The notes beneath the pieces were generated by a model, which was given only the letters and a program-made list of their open reading frames with translations, searched no databases and was not told the origin of the DNA. Made by a program: the position numbers and the translations under genes. DNA of 33,339 nt, taken from positions 1 to 33,339 of the IMG/VR virus record IMGVR_UViG_3300025778_000008. The stretch is one strand, 5' to 3'. This document shows, in pieces, positions 1-6,242 of this stretch. The stretch is from a virus. Numbering within the stretch: the stretch's first letter is position 1; every line of letters begins with the position of its first letter.

Positions 1-127
1 TCAATTCTGGCGCAACAATAACAATTCCTAGCGGTAGTCGTTGGGTAATTTTATAAGGATTAATTATGAGTTATGGATCAGGTTTAATGGATGTAGTTCA
101 GTCAAGTACGACTGGAGTTGCTCCTCA
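1..127. repeat. Terminal direct repeat, left copy (circularisation overlap)
   Basis: These 127 bases are identical to 33213-33339. An exact overlap of this length at both contig ends is what a de Bruijn assembler leaves when it closes a circular or circularly permuted molecule with k = 127. I therefore read it as proof of a complete circle rather than a physical terminal repeat of the virion DNA. It covers the end of one tail gene and the start of the next. Confidence 0.93.
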
Positions 128-443
128 ATTTAATGATGGATCGGGTACTCAAGTTGGTACTTTGTGCAAGGCTTGGGGAGACTTTACTCAATCTGGAACA
201 ACATTAACAACACAAGCATCTTTTAATGTTTCTTCAATAACTAGAACAGGAGTAGGAACTTATACTGTAAATTTTACAAACGCATTTTCTGATAATAAAT
301 ATTCTGTAGTTTTCGGAGCAAGACAAGCTACTGTTGGATATGCCGGAGTTGATGTTCAAGCAACAACTTATTTCACAATGTATGGTTCTTCAGCGGGTTC
401 ATATAATGAATTAACGATTGGCAATTTTGCAGTTTTCAGATAA
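66..443 (+). CDS. Small beta-rich tail fibre/receptor-binding-type protein
   Basis: 125 residues, rich in Thr, Ser, Gly and Asn, with no signal peptide or membrane segment. Residues about 52-80 carry the pattern NVSSIT...GTYTVNFTNAFSDNKYSVV, recalled from phage tail-fibre tips where it forms a beta-sandwich repeat. The next gene carries the same pattern, so the two look like tandem paralogues. The start is supported by AAGGAT nine bases upstream. It follows the tail gene at 32945-33268 across the circle junction. I infer a virion-surface adhesin role; no enzyme motif is visible. Confidence 0.6.
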   Translation: MSYGSGLMDVVQSSTTGVAPQFNDGSGTQVGTLCKAWGDFTQSGTTLTTQASFNVSSITRTGVGTYTVNFTNAFSDNKYSVVFGARQATVGYAGVDVQATTYFTMYGSSAGSYNELTIGNFAVFR

Positions 444-455
444 GGATAAAACAAA

Positions 456-842
456 ATGAATATTATAAATGCCGTATCTGGAACAGGAATAACACAGACT
501 GCCGATGGTTCAGGATTAATCAAACTTCAATCAAACGGAGTTACGACAAATGCGTTGGCTTGGGTTAATTTTGCTGGTGCTTCTGGAACTCGTAATGCTT
601 ATTACAATGTTTCAAGTGTTACTTTAAATAGTGCAGGAAATTACACAATAACTTTTACAACTGCTCAAACAGATGCAAATTATGTTTCTATTGCTAGTAC
701 AACTGGAAGCACTACTACCGCAGGAGGTGTGAGTTGGCAGTTTACATCTCCAAGTACAAGTTCTGTTGTTTTTAATACTTATCTTGGAAATACTGCAACC
801 ACTTTTTCATACCCTATTCAAATAGCAATTTTCGGAAACTAA
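456..842 (+). CDS. Small beta-rich tail protein, paralogue of the preceding gene
   Basis: 128 residues. The segment YNVSSVTLNSAGNYTITF, then TTAQTDANYVSI, matches the equivalent stretch of the 66-443 product in order and spacing, although the N-termini differ (this one starts MNIINAVSGTGITQTADGSG). It has an AAGGAT ribosome site and a 12-base gap from the previous stop. Tandem short adhesin-like genes suggest interchangeable receptor-binding modules. The function is inferred from composition and neighbours only. Confidence 0.58.
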   Translation: MNIINAVSGTGITQTADGSGLIKLQSNGVTTNALAWVNFAGASGTRNAYYNVSSVTLNSAGNYTITFTTAQTDANYVSIASTTGSTTTAGGVSWQFTSPSTSSVVFNTYLGNTATTFSYPIQIAIFGN

Positions 843-852
843 AGGAAAAATT

Positions 853-1281
853 ATGTCAAAAGTAATCGTTTATACAAACACAAACGGAAATGTCTCGGTA
901 TGTGTACCCACAGGCGAACTACCAATTGAAACCGTCTTAACTAAAGATTGTCCTGCCGGTGCGGTAATCGTTGATGATTCAACACTACCCCAAGGCGATG
1001 ATGCTTTATTCTTTAACGCATGGACACTAAGCGGAACAACTGTAACAGTTGACATGACCAAAGCTAAAACAGAAGCTACAAATCAGTTAAACGCAATGGC
1101 TTATGCTGAAGTACAACACAGAGCAAACAAAGCAGGGATTGGTCTTAGTAACGTGATGGCAGATTCTGATTGGACTACCGCACTCACAACGGCTAGATCT
1201 GCGATTACTGCATCTACAACAACCGCACAACTTGTCGCTGCAATTGCACCGGTTCAGTCTGCTATTACTGCTAACGCTTAA
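853..1281 (+). CDS. Conserved phage protein of the tail module, possible tail-fibre chaperone
   Basis: 142 residues. The N-terminus (VIVYTNTNGNVSVCVPTGEL, then PAGAVIVDDSTLPQGDDALFFNAWTL) is a type I recall from many phages next to tail genes. The C-terminal half (from about residue 72) is helical, with AYAEVQHRANKAG and Ala/Thr-rich heptads. A compact N-terminal fold plus helical tail downstream of fibre genes would fit a fibre-assembly chaperone or a minor tail component. That role is inference. AAGGAAAAATT precedes the ATG. Confidence 0.5.
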   Translation: MSKVIVYTNTNGNVSVCVPTGELPIETVLTKDCPAGAVIVDDSTLPQGDDALFFNAWTLSGTTVTVDMTKAKTEATNQLNAMAYAEVQHRANKAGIGLSNVMADSDWTTALTTARSAITASTTTAQLVAAIAPVQSAITANA

Positions 1282-1290
1282 GGGGTTACT

Positions 1291-1812
1291 ATGAGCATCA
1301 CACTTGATGGTTCAAACGTCAATACAGTTGGAGTTTTAAACTCTGGTACTGCTCAGGCATCCACTTCGGGAACGGCAATAACTTTTACTGGTATTCCGTC
1401 TGGTGTAAAACGTATTACAGTAATGTTTAATGGTGTTAGTACTAGCGGAACTTCTAACTTGCAATGCCAAATTGGTACATCTGGTGGTGTTCAATCAACT
1501 GGTTATAACAGCGTTACGTCTACTGTTCCTAACGCCTCAAGCCCTAGTTCTACAGCTATTACAACAGGGTTTGGTTTAAACGCTAACGTGGCGAACTCCG
1601 TAACACTGCAAGGTGCGTTTAGGTTAAGTTTACTTGATTCTTCAACAGGAATTTGGGTTTGCGACGGGGTTTTATCTCGCGGCGACGCTGCGGCTACATA
1701 TTTATTTGGCGGTGTTAAAACATTGTCTGGAACACTTAATCTCGTAGTAATTACAACAGTCAACGGTACAGATACCTTTGACGCTGGCTCAATCAACATC
1801 CAATACGAGTAA
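1291..1812 (+). CDS. Beta-rich structural protein, probable tail or fibre component
   Basis: 173 residues, beginning MSITLDGSNVNTVGVLNSGT. Composition is strongly beta (Thr, Ser, Gly, Val) with no membrane segments. An AAGGGG site precedes the start. It is the last of the small tail proteins before the lysis genes. I recognise the type from phage tail regions but not a defined family, and no catalytic residues can be assigned. Confidence 0.5.
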   Translation: MSITLDGSNVNTVGVLNSGTAQASTSGTAITFTGIPSGVKRITVMFNGVSTSGTSNLQCQIGTSGGVQSTGYNSVTSTVPNASSPSSTAITTGFGLNANVANSVTLQGAFRLSLLDSSTGIWVCDGVLSRGDAAATYLFGGVKTLSGTLNLVVITTVNGTDTFDAGSINIQYE

Positions 1813-1815
1813 ATC

Positions 1816-1992
1816 ATGTCAGATATAGACCCAAATGTACTGAAAGAAGTTGCGAAAGAAGCCTTAAAAGAATGGCTAAACGATCAATTTGCTGCCTTTG
1901 GTAAGTTTACTTTAGGTGGATTAATGTCCGCAGCGTTTGCCGGTCTAGTCTATCTTTGGTTGGCCTCGCATGGTTGGGTTATCTCTAAGTAG
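1816..1992 (+). CDS. 58-residue single-pass membrane protein, holin-like or lysis accessory
   Basis: Starts three bases after the previous stop. The N-terminal half is a charged amphipathic helix (VLKEVAKEALKEWLNDQF). Residues about 30-51 form one hydrophobic segment (FTLGGLMSAAFAGLVYLWLA), followed by a short SHGWVISK tail. Small one-TM proteins at the head of a lysis cassette are often holins, antiholins or pinholins. A second holin candidate lies 650 bases downstream, so this could be its regulator. The assignment rests on topology and position. Confidence 0.55.
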   Translation: MSDIDPNVLKEVAKEALKEWLNDQFAAFGKFTLGGLMSAAFAGLVYLWLASHGWVISK

Positions 1993-2021
1993 GTGCAATC
2001 ATAGATCCTTTTACTTTAGCG

Positions 2022-2495
2022 ATGATGGCTCTCGGTGCGGTTAAATCGGGAGTTGCTTTTTACAAGGAAGCTAAATCAGTCGGTAAAGAGGCAATTGGGG
2101 TTATTACTGAGATCGCAGACGGTCTTGGTTCTTTTTTTGAACATCAAGAAAAGGCAATTGAGTATGCAAAAGAAATTGAGAAAAACCCGCCTAAAAACAA
2201 AAGTCTTCAAGCCATTGCCCTTGACAACGTCCTCAGACGAAAAAGACTTGAACAAGCCGAGGCAGATCTTAGAACAATGCTTACATGGGAAGCCCCTCCA
2301 GAATTAGGATCACTCTGGGCAGACTTCCAAGAGGAACGATCTAAGCTAATGGCAGACAAGTCTAAGTTTGACAAAGCGCAAAAAAAAAGGACGAACAAGA
2401 ACGTATACAACTTCAGGCTGATAGAGAAGATTTCCAGTTTAAGGTTGCAATTTGTATCGCAGTGCTCGTTTTTACACTCACTTGTTTTAGTTTGA
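2022..2495 (+). CDS. Lysis-region protein, zero-frame product of a probable -1 frameshift gene
   Basis: 157 residues from the first ATG. It is helical and charged (GVAFYKEAKSVGKEAIGVI; KSLQAIALDNVLRRKRLEQ). Up to the A9 run at 2380-2388 it reads like a real domain. After it the zero frame becomes an unconvincing Asn/Ser/Leu tail that stops at 2495. The ATG at 2022 has no ribosome site. The frame is open back to 1989, and upstream codons read IIDPFTLA, which I recall as the usual N-terminus of this family (MIDPFTLA). An AGGTG sits at 1991-1995, which suggests initiation at ATC 1998 or ATA 2001. Confidence 0.6.
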   Translation: MMALGAVKSGVAFYKEAKSVGKEAIGVITEIADGLGSFFEHQEKAIEYAKEIEKNPPKNKSLQAIALDNVLRRKRLEQAEADLRTMLTWEAPPELGSLWADFQEERSKLMADKSKFDKAQKKRTNKNVYNFRLIEKISSLRLQFVSQCSFLHSLVLV

Positions 2496-2644
2496 TGTAT
2501 TACATTCGACAAGATTACCAGGAAAGTCTCAAAGGTGACAGAGCGCATATTGAGTTTAAAAGAAAATTTCAGGCTAACTCGGTTGAAATGGAATGTTTAA
2601 AAATATTCAAAGAAACAGGTTATTTACCTAAATATTGTCCATGA
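2387..2644 (+). CDS. -1 frame extension of the 2022 gene: coiled coil plus membrane segment
   Basis: Reading from the A9 run in the -1 frame gives KDEQERIQLQADREDFQFK, a natural continuation of the upstream coiled coil. One hydrophobic segment (about 2441-2503, VAICIAVLVFTLTCF) follows, then a soluble tail ending GYLPKYCP. The TGA at 2642-2644 overlaps the next gene's ATG (ATGA), as at most junctions here, whereas the zero-frame stop at 2495 would leave a 145-base gap. The fused product from 2001 would be about 214 residues. Alternatives are polymerase slippage, a base-calling error in the homopolymer, or a truncated gene. Confidence 0.62.
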   Translation, partial: KDEQERIQLQADREDFQFKVAICIAVLVFTLTCFSLMYYIRQDYQESLKGDRAHIEFKRKFQANSVEMECLKIFKETGYLPKYCP

Positions 2645-2967
2645 TCGGTATTAATCAAACCTCAGATTCAATTAGTGAATCATCCCTTGTCAAGGATGAC
2701 AATACTGGGTGGTTAAATTCTAAATGGAGACCAATGATGGGTTGGATGTACATGATGGTCTGTGTCTGTGATTTTGTGATCTTTCCGGTGTTTTGGTCAC
2801 TCGTTCAGATTTACGGTAAGGGAAAGGTTGATGACCAATGGAATCCGTTGACTTTGCAAGGCGCAGGGTTCTTTCACTTGGCAATGGGTGCGGTTCTCGG
2901 AATAACCTCATTTGGCAGATCTCAAGAGAAAATGACGGCAATGACTACACCTACAACTTCAAAATGA
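2641..2967 (+). CDS. Holin of the GTA/3TM type
   Basis: 108 residues from ATG 2641. The core NSKWRPMMGWMYMMVCVCDF starts a hydrophobic helix (about 34-58). A second helix follows LTLQGAGFFHLAMGAVLGI (about 72-91), and the tail is polar. The WRP..GW.Y...C..DF..FP and LTLQGAG.FH.AMGA..G signatures are those I associate with 3TM holins of phages and gene transfer agents. It would form the inner-membrane lesion that releases the endolysin. It overlaps the upstream stop (ATGA 2641-2644) and the i-spanin start (ATGA 2964-2967). A TTG six bases upstream is less likely as the start. Confidence 0.85.
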   Translation: MIGINQTSDSISESSLVKDDNTGWLNSKWRPMMGWMYMMVCVCDFVIFPVFWSLVQIYGKGKVDDQWNPLTLQGAGFFHLAMGAVLGITSFGRSQEKMTAMTTPTTSK

Positions 2968-3395
2968 TCTATTACAACCTGATATTTTCACTACTTATAG
3001 CTATTCTTTCCGCAGGGGGAGGATGGTATATAGAGCACCTTAGATATGATGCTTTAGAGGCTGAATATCAGGTATTTAAAGATCAAGTTGCTACTAAGGG
3101 TGAAATAGCTCAAGAGCAAGTAAAAACCGAAGTTGTAGAGCAAAAATCAATTACCCAAGGAGTTGTATCAAATGAAAAAGCTAAGTTGGCTCTTGTTGAT
3201 AGTTATTATGCAGGGTTGCGCATCAAAGCCCCAGGTGATACCGGTAGCAGTTCAGTGCCCCAAGTTTCCATCTCCTCCAGAGGAATTGATGGCATCCCCA
3301 AAGACACAATATCTATTGAACACGACTGCGCCAGTGAAACAGTGAAATTGATGGCTTTGCAAGATTGGATTAGACAACAAAGTGAGTTGAAATAA
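2964..3395 (+). CDS. i-spanin (Rz-like), inner-membrane spanin subunit
   Basis: 143 residues. An N-terminal membrane anchor (about 4-20, YNLIFSLLIAILSAGGGWY) is followed by a long periplasmic coiled coil (LEAEYQVFKDQVATKGEIAQ onward), the Rz layout. It would pair with the lipoprotein encoded inside it to fuse inner and outer membranes in the last lysis step. The start overlaps the holin stop (ATGA), and its stop overlaps the endolysin start (TAATG, 3393-3397). The longer frame open from 2838 is rejected because it runs through the holin gene. Confidence 0.83.
   Translation: MIYYNLIFSLLIAILSAGGGWYIEHLRYDALEAEYQVFKDQVATKGEIAQEQVKTEVVEQKSITQGVVSNEKAKLALVDSYYAGLRIKAPGDTGSSSVPQVSISSRGIDGIPKDTISIEHDCASETVKLMALQDWIRQQSELK
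3172..3345 (+). CDS. o-spanin (Rz1-like) outer-membrane lipoprotein, nested in the i-spanin gene
   Basis: 57 residues in the +1 frame, entirely inside the i-spanin gene. It has a lipoprotein signal: MKKL, a hydrophobic stretch, then lipobox IMQGC with the acylated Cys at 16. The mature part is short and Pro-rich (CPKFPSPPEEL), as in Rz1 proteins. AAGGAG at 3157-3162 lies nine bases before ATG 3172, which decides the start over the TTG at 3163. Its lipoprotein nature implies a host with an outer membrane. The fully embedded arrangement is as in lambda. Confidence 0.85.
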   Translation: MKKLSWLLLIVIMQGCASKPQVIPVAVQCPKFPSPPEELMASPKTQYLLNTTAPVKQ

Positions 3396-3844
3396 TGGAA
3401 TATTCAAAAGACGGATTAAAGCTGACCGAACGATTTGAAGGATGTAGGCTTGAAGCCTACCCTGATCCTGGAACTGGTGGTGATCCTTGGACAATTGGTT
3501 ATGGTCACACAGGAAAAGATGTATTTCAATCCCTTGTAATAACTCAAGAATACGCTGAAAAACTGCTCTTAGAGGACGTTCAGAAGGCAGTAGCTAATGT
3601 CAATGCTCACCTTAAAATAGAAGTCACACAAGAGGAATTTGACGCATTGGTGGACTTTGCTTTTAACTGTGGTTGCGGTAACTTGGATAGCTCTACTTTA
3701 CTTAAAAAATTAAATGAGGGTGACCATGAAGGCGCAGCAGATGAGTTTCTAAAATGGGACCGGTCTGGAGGTCATGTTATGGCAGGACTGCTCAAGCGTA
3801 GACAAGCGGAGGCAGCGTTATTTTTATCGGATTTATCCAAATGA
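3395..3844 (+). CDS. Endolysin, GH24 T4-type lysozyme (muramidase)
   Basis: 149 residues, typical of single-domain GH24 endolysins. The catalytic E-8-D-9-T spacing is visible: Glu15 in ERFEG, Asp24 in AYPDP and Thr33 in PWTIGYGHT. Downstream are the usual helical motifs DALVDFAFNCGCGNLDSSTL and GLLKRRQAEAALF. It cleaves the MurNAc-GlcNAc bond of peptidoglycan. No signal or SAR segment is present, so it should accumulate in the cytoplasm and depend on the holin. Gene order is holin, spanins, endolysin, with the spanins before the endolysin, unlike lambda. Confidence 0.93.
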   Translation: MEYSKDGLKLTERFEGCRLEAYPDPGTGGDPWTIGYGHTGKDVFQSLVITQEYAEKLLLEDVQKAVANVNAHLKIEVTQEEFDALVDFAFNCGCGNLDSSTLLKKLNEGDHEGAADEFLKWDRSGGHVMAGLLKRRQAEAALFLSDLSK

Positions 3845-4056
3845 ATGACATAGCAGATGACGCACATTACACCGAGGAAATGCACAGGGAATCAGCACTG
3901 AACGCAATCAGGCAAAGGGAAAAGGCAAAGTACACCGGATTTTGCTTAACTTGCAATGATGCTGCTTTGCCAAATTCTCAGTTTTGCTCTAAAGATTGTC
4001 AGGAAGACCAAGAATTAATTATCAGGATTGGTCGAATAAAAGGCAAAGTAAATTAA
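3841..4056 (+). CDS. TraR/DksA-like small C4 zinc-finger protein
   Basis: 71 residues. The N-terminal helix has the DDA..TEEMHRESALNAIR pattern of TraR/DksA-type phage proteins. Four cysteines follow as C-x2-C (FCLTCND) and C-x3-C (FCSKDC), about 15 residues apart, with a short basic tail. Family members bind in the RNA polymerase secondary channel and alter promoter kinetics; whether this one does is inference. It overlaps the endolysin stop (ATGA). Its TAA overlaps the stop of the convergent gene, so this is the last gene of the rightward late transcript. Confidence 0.68.
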   Translation: MNDIADDAHYTEEMHRESALNAIRQREKAKYTGFCLTCNDAALPNSQFCSKDCQEDQELIIRIGRIKGKVN

Positions 4057-4265
4057 TAACTTAGGATTTTGTTGTATTTTTCATTTTGTTCTATTCCTGC
4101 ATCATAGCCTTTGTGCCAGGCTTTCTCCCAAGTTTTGTAATTACTTTCTACATAAGGCTTATCAGTCTTTAGAAAATCAATAGCTTCTTGCACCTCTTTC
4201 CATTTGTGGTGACTGCTTTTGTCTAAGAATTTCTGTATTCTTTCTATTGCTTCATCTCTAGTCAT
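4053..4265 (-). CDS. Hypothetical small acidic/helical protein
   Basis: 70 residues, last gene of the leftward operon. It begins TRDEAIERIQKFLDKS and contains KWKEVQEAIDFL and KTWEKAWHKGYDAG, so it is mostly helical and soluble. A GGGG-containing ribosome site lies about six bases upstream. It overlaps the preceding gene by eight bases. No family is recognised; the YDAGI segment resembles tails of many small phage early proteins. Confidence 0.6.
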   Translation of the reverse strand: MTRDEAIERIQKFLDKSSHHKWKEVQEAIDFLKTDKPYVESNYKTWEKAWHKGYDAGIEQNEKYNKILSY

Positions 4266-4425
4266 TCTTGTCCCCTTGCTGTTCTATAAATGTTCTTTTA
4301 ATAATTTCTATGGCATTATGGAATTGATCACTCACTTTACCAGTTGAAAGAGTCCTAGCCAACACAAGTGCTTCAAGTGCAACTGCTAACGCATAATCTT
4401 TAGTTAATATTTCTTCTTTAGTCAT
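4258..4425 (-). CDS. Hypothetical small protein of the leftward operon
   Basis: 55 residues from the ATG at 4425, chosen because GGAGGA lies five bases upstream. An ATG 21 bases earlier (4446) lacks such a site. It begins MTKEEILTKDYALAVALEAL and is predicted helical and soluble. It overlaps both neighbours by eight bases (4418-4425 and 4258-4265), so it sits in a chain of coupled ORFs. Function unknown. Confidence 0.62.
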   Translation of the reverse strand: MTKEEILTKDYALAVALEALVLARTLSTGKVSDQFHNAIEIIKRTFIEQQGDKND

Positions 4426-4579
4426 TATCTTCCTCCATAGCATCATTAATTAAATGTTGCTTCACCAACTCCAAACAACCAATTACAGTTGCCATGTAAA
4501 GCGTATCGTCATAATTGTGAATTATTTGTAATACTTCATCAACAAGACCTTCAGCTAATTTACCTTGATTAAAATTCAT
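4418..4579 (-). CDS. Hypothetical 53-residue protein
   Basis: Starts MNFNQGKLAEGLVDEVLQII, then HNYDDTLYMATVIGCLELVK, and ends in an acidic AMEEDND. Start and upstream stop form an ATGA overlap (4576-4579). Its TAA lies inside the next start (ATGACTAA, 4418-4425). Coupling on both sides and natural amphipathic composition support a real gene. I recall similar short proteins in phage early regions, but no function is known. Confidence 0.62.
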   Translation of the reverse strand: MNFNQGKLAEGLVDEVLQIIHNYDDTLYMATVIGCLELVKQHLINDAMEEDND

Positions 4580-4794
4580 TCTTGTCCCCTTGCTCTAATT
4601 GCAAATTGAACACCAGACAAATACATCTTTTCTTTAAAGAATTTTGTTTTGTCTTCAAGTTCTTTAAAATATTTGCACAAATCCTCACGTTCTTTTTCTG
4701 CTATTAGTTTCCCAAATTTAATAACTGATTCATCTGAATCAAGGTATAAATCTGCTTTTACGGCTAATGCAAATATTTCTTCTTCAGTCATCAT
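4576..4794 (-). CDS. Hypothetical small phage protein
   Basis: 72 residues from ATG 4794; an in-frame GTG at 4800 and the next ATG at 4791 are alternatives. AGGTG lies just upstream. The pattern EEIFALAVKADLY...FGKLIAEKEREDLCKYF...FAIRARG resembles a short protein common in phage early operons (E-I-ALA-KA, FA-LIA--ERE, AIRARG). It is probably helical and cytoplasmic, of unknown role. The start lies within the stop region of the upstream micropeptide gene. Confidence 0.62.
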   Translation of the reverse strand: MMTEEEIFALAVKADLYLDSDESVIKFGKLIAEKEREDLCKYFKELEDKTKFFKEKMYLSGVQFAIRARGQE

Positions 4795-4897
4795 AAACAC
4801 CTACTAAATAAAGAAAGAAAATAAACGCACCAGTTGAGACTAACCCTGCAAGCATTATTATTGATGCAAAAATAATAGAATCAATTAGTGCGTCCAT
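4784..4897 (-). CDS. 37-residue single-pass membrane micropeptide
   Basis: Begins MDALIDSII. Residues about 7-33 are almost wholly hydrophobic (FASIIMLAGLVSTGAFIFF), and it ends LVGVYDD. GGAG lies about six bases before the ATG. The TGA overlaps the start of the next gene by about 11 bases. Lying between SSB and another small ORF in the recombination operon, it resembles the second micropeptide at 6850-6936. Possible roles (membrane stress, exclusion, inhibitor of a host membrane protein) are speculation. Confidence 0.58.
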   Translation of the reverse strand: MDALIDSIIFASIIMLAGLVSTGAFIFFLYLVGVYDD

Positions 4898-4908
4898 TTT
4901 TACTCCGA

Positions 4909-5322
4909 TCAAAAGGGTACGTCTGAGTCCATGTCATCAAAGCCCGATCCAGTATTGGAAGGTTTTTGATTACTTTGTGGATGTTTAGCGGAATCTTTTT
5001 CCCCTCCAAGCATGCGGATTGTGTCTGCTTTGATATGGTGGGAAGTTTTTTCAATACCATTCTTATCCGTATATTTCTGGGTTACAAGCGAACCCTGAAT
5101 AAATAGCATTTTCCCACTTTTAATGTACTTTTCACAGATTTCAGCCAGCTTTCCAAAAGCGGTGATATTGTGCCACTCGGTCTTGGTTTTAAGCTCCCCA
5201 GACTTGTCTTTCCATTTCTCGGAAGTAGCTACAGAGAAGTTAGCTACTAAGTCCCCTGAAGGCAAAGCTCGGATCTCTGGGTCTTTCCCACAATTACCGA
5301 TAATTTGAATTTGGTTGAACAT
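4909..5322 (-). CDS. ssb: Single-stranded DNA-binding protein
   Basis: 137 residues. The N-terminal OB-fold (about 1-105) starts MFNQIQIIGNCGKDPEIR and includes VANFSVATSEKWKDKSGE, TEWHNITAFGKLAEICEKYI and GKMLFIQGSL. A Ser/Asn-rich linker leads to the acidic tip DDMDSDVPF, which in bacterial SSBs recruits repair and replication proteins. It should coat ssDNA made by the exonuclease and at replication forks. A GGGG ribosome site precedes it. It overlaps the upstream ORF by 29 bases. Confidence 0.94.
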   Translation of the reverse strand: MFNQIQIIGNCGKDPEIRALPSGDLVANFSVATSEKWKDKSGELKTKTEWHNITAFGKLAEICEKYIKSGKMLFIQGSLVTQKYTDKNGIEKTSHHIKADTIRMLGGEKDSAKHPQSNQKPSNTGSGFDDMDSDVPF

Positions 5323-5488
5323 TGTTTCCCCTTTCTAGTTCGTCTGCTAAAGTTCGGTATTGAGCCGAGTTAAATAAATACATCCAGTGAAGTACATCAT
5401 GCTTTTCAAACTGGTCAAAAGCTAGAACCATGTAATACCACTCCAGATGCCTAAGTTCGTAATAGTTTAAATATCTATTTGTGTCCAT
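5294..5488 (-). CDS. Hypothetical small protein, aromatic-rich
   Basis: 64 residues with many Tyr/His/Trp (NYYELRHLEWYYMVLAF; HDVLHWMYLFNSAQY). It is helical, not clearly membrane-spanning, with the C-terminus overlapping the SSB start by 29 bases and the start overlapping the exonuclease stop by 14. Position between exonuclease and SSB suggests an accessory recombination or replication role, but nothing in the sequence identifies one. Confidence 0.58.
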   Translation of the reverse strand: MDTNRYLNYYELRHLEWYYMVLAFDQFEKHDVLHWMYLFNSAQYRTLADELERGNNVQPNSNYR

Positions 5489-6242
5489 TTTTAGTCTGCC
5501 AAAATTGAAGTAAGTTAGTGAACATTAACCAACCTTTTTTAAGGTCTTCCTCCGTCCATTTGTGGAGGACAACTAAGCCAGGTACGGTGCGAGATACAAA
5601 AGCATTGGCACACTCGGCATGCGGAAGTCTCAAACCCATGCGGTAAGCTGCAAGTTGCATTAAGTGCTCGTCATAGCCAACAATCTTGTCATCCTTGTCA
5701 AATTCCTTGGTCTTAACGTCAATCACAACTCCATGCCCTGCGGTGGTATGTAAGTCCGTCTTTCCTCCAAATCCAAGTTCATTGGCAAAGCTCATTTCAG
5801 GAATCCAAGTCTGCCGTCCATAATTTTCGGTGATCAAGTCCTCAAAAGATTGAACGTGATCAGGGTGATTACCGTAGCCTTTGCCCTCAAAGTATCCCTG
5901 AATGGACGCATGGATTTCAGTACCTCGGTTAGCTGCCTCTTTGCCCTCCTCCTTGGAGTCTTGCATAATTCGGCTAATCCAGTCCTCCTCGGACTCGTCT
6001 GGACGCTTTGGCAGGGTTAGTGCAGCCATTAGAACCTGGCGTTGAATCCAAATGTTTAAAGCCGGTTTAGCTGCGACATTAAGGATTGTGGTAACACTTG
6101 GGACTAAATTTAATGCTCTACCGTCTCTTAAAGTTGTCGGTCTTTCTTTTCCATTTTTACCAATAACTGTATACATTGGCTCACCCAACCTGGTATACCA
6201 ATGTTGTGACTCGGATGCTCTGATTTCGTTTTGTGTTGTCAT
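5475..6242 (-). CDS. PD-(D/E)XK phage exonuclease (RecB/Cas4-like nuclease fold)
   Basis: 255 residues. N-terminal LVPSVTTILN, then the nuclease core: RGTEIH (His111), Glu149 in IPEMSF, Asp163 in GGKTD, DVK (Asp175/Lys177) in VVIDVKTKE, and Gln196 in HLMQLAAYRMGL. These are the motifs of lambda Exo/RecB-type nucleases. Immediately downstream of ERF (TAATG overlap at 6240-6244), it would resect dsDNA ends to make the ssDNA that ERF anneals, with SSB downstream. It probably supports recombination and genome circularisation. Confidence 0.87.
   Translation of the reverse strand: MTTQNEIRASESQHWYTRLGEPMYTVIGKNGKERPTTLRDGRALNLVPSVTTILNVAAKPALNIWIQRQVLMAALTLPKRPDESEEDWISRIMQDSKEEGKEAANRGTEIHASIQGYFEGKGYGNHPDHVQSFEDLITENYGRQTWIPEMSFANELGFGGKTDLHTTAGHGVVIDVKTKEFDKDDKIVGYDEHLMQLAAYRMGLRLPHAECANAFVSRTVPGLVVLHKWTEEDLKKGWLMFTNLLQFWQTKNGHK

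Noticed and set aside
1-127. True physical terminal repeat of the virion DNA
   Set aside because: The length equals a standard assembler k-mer, the repeat lies inside a tail gene rather than near terminase, and a P22-type packaging system predicts circular permutation.
2035-2307. Overlapping 90-codon ORF in the +1 frame of the 2022 gene
   Set aside because: Composition looks like a shadow (Leu/Lys/Thr runs), there is no ribosome site, and the zero frame is better supported up to the A9 run.
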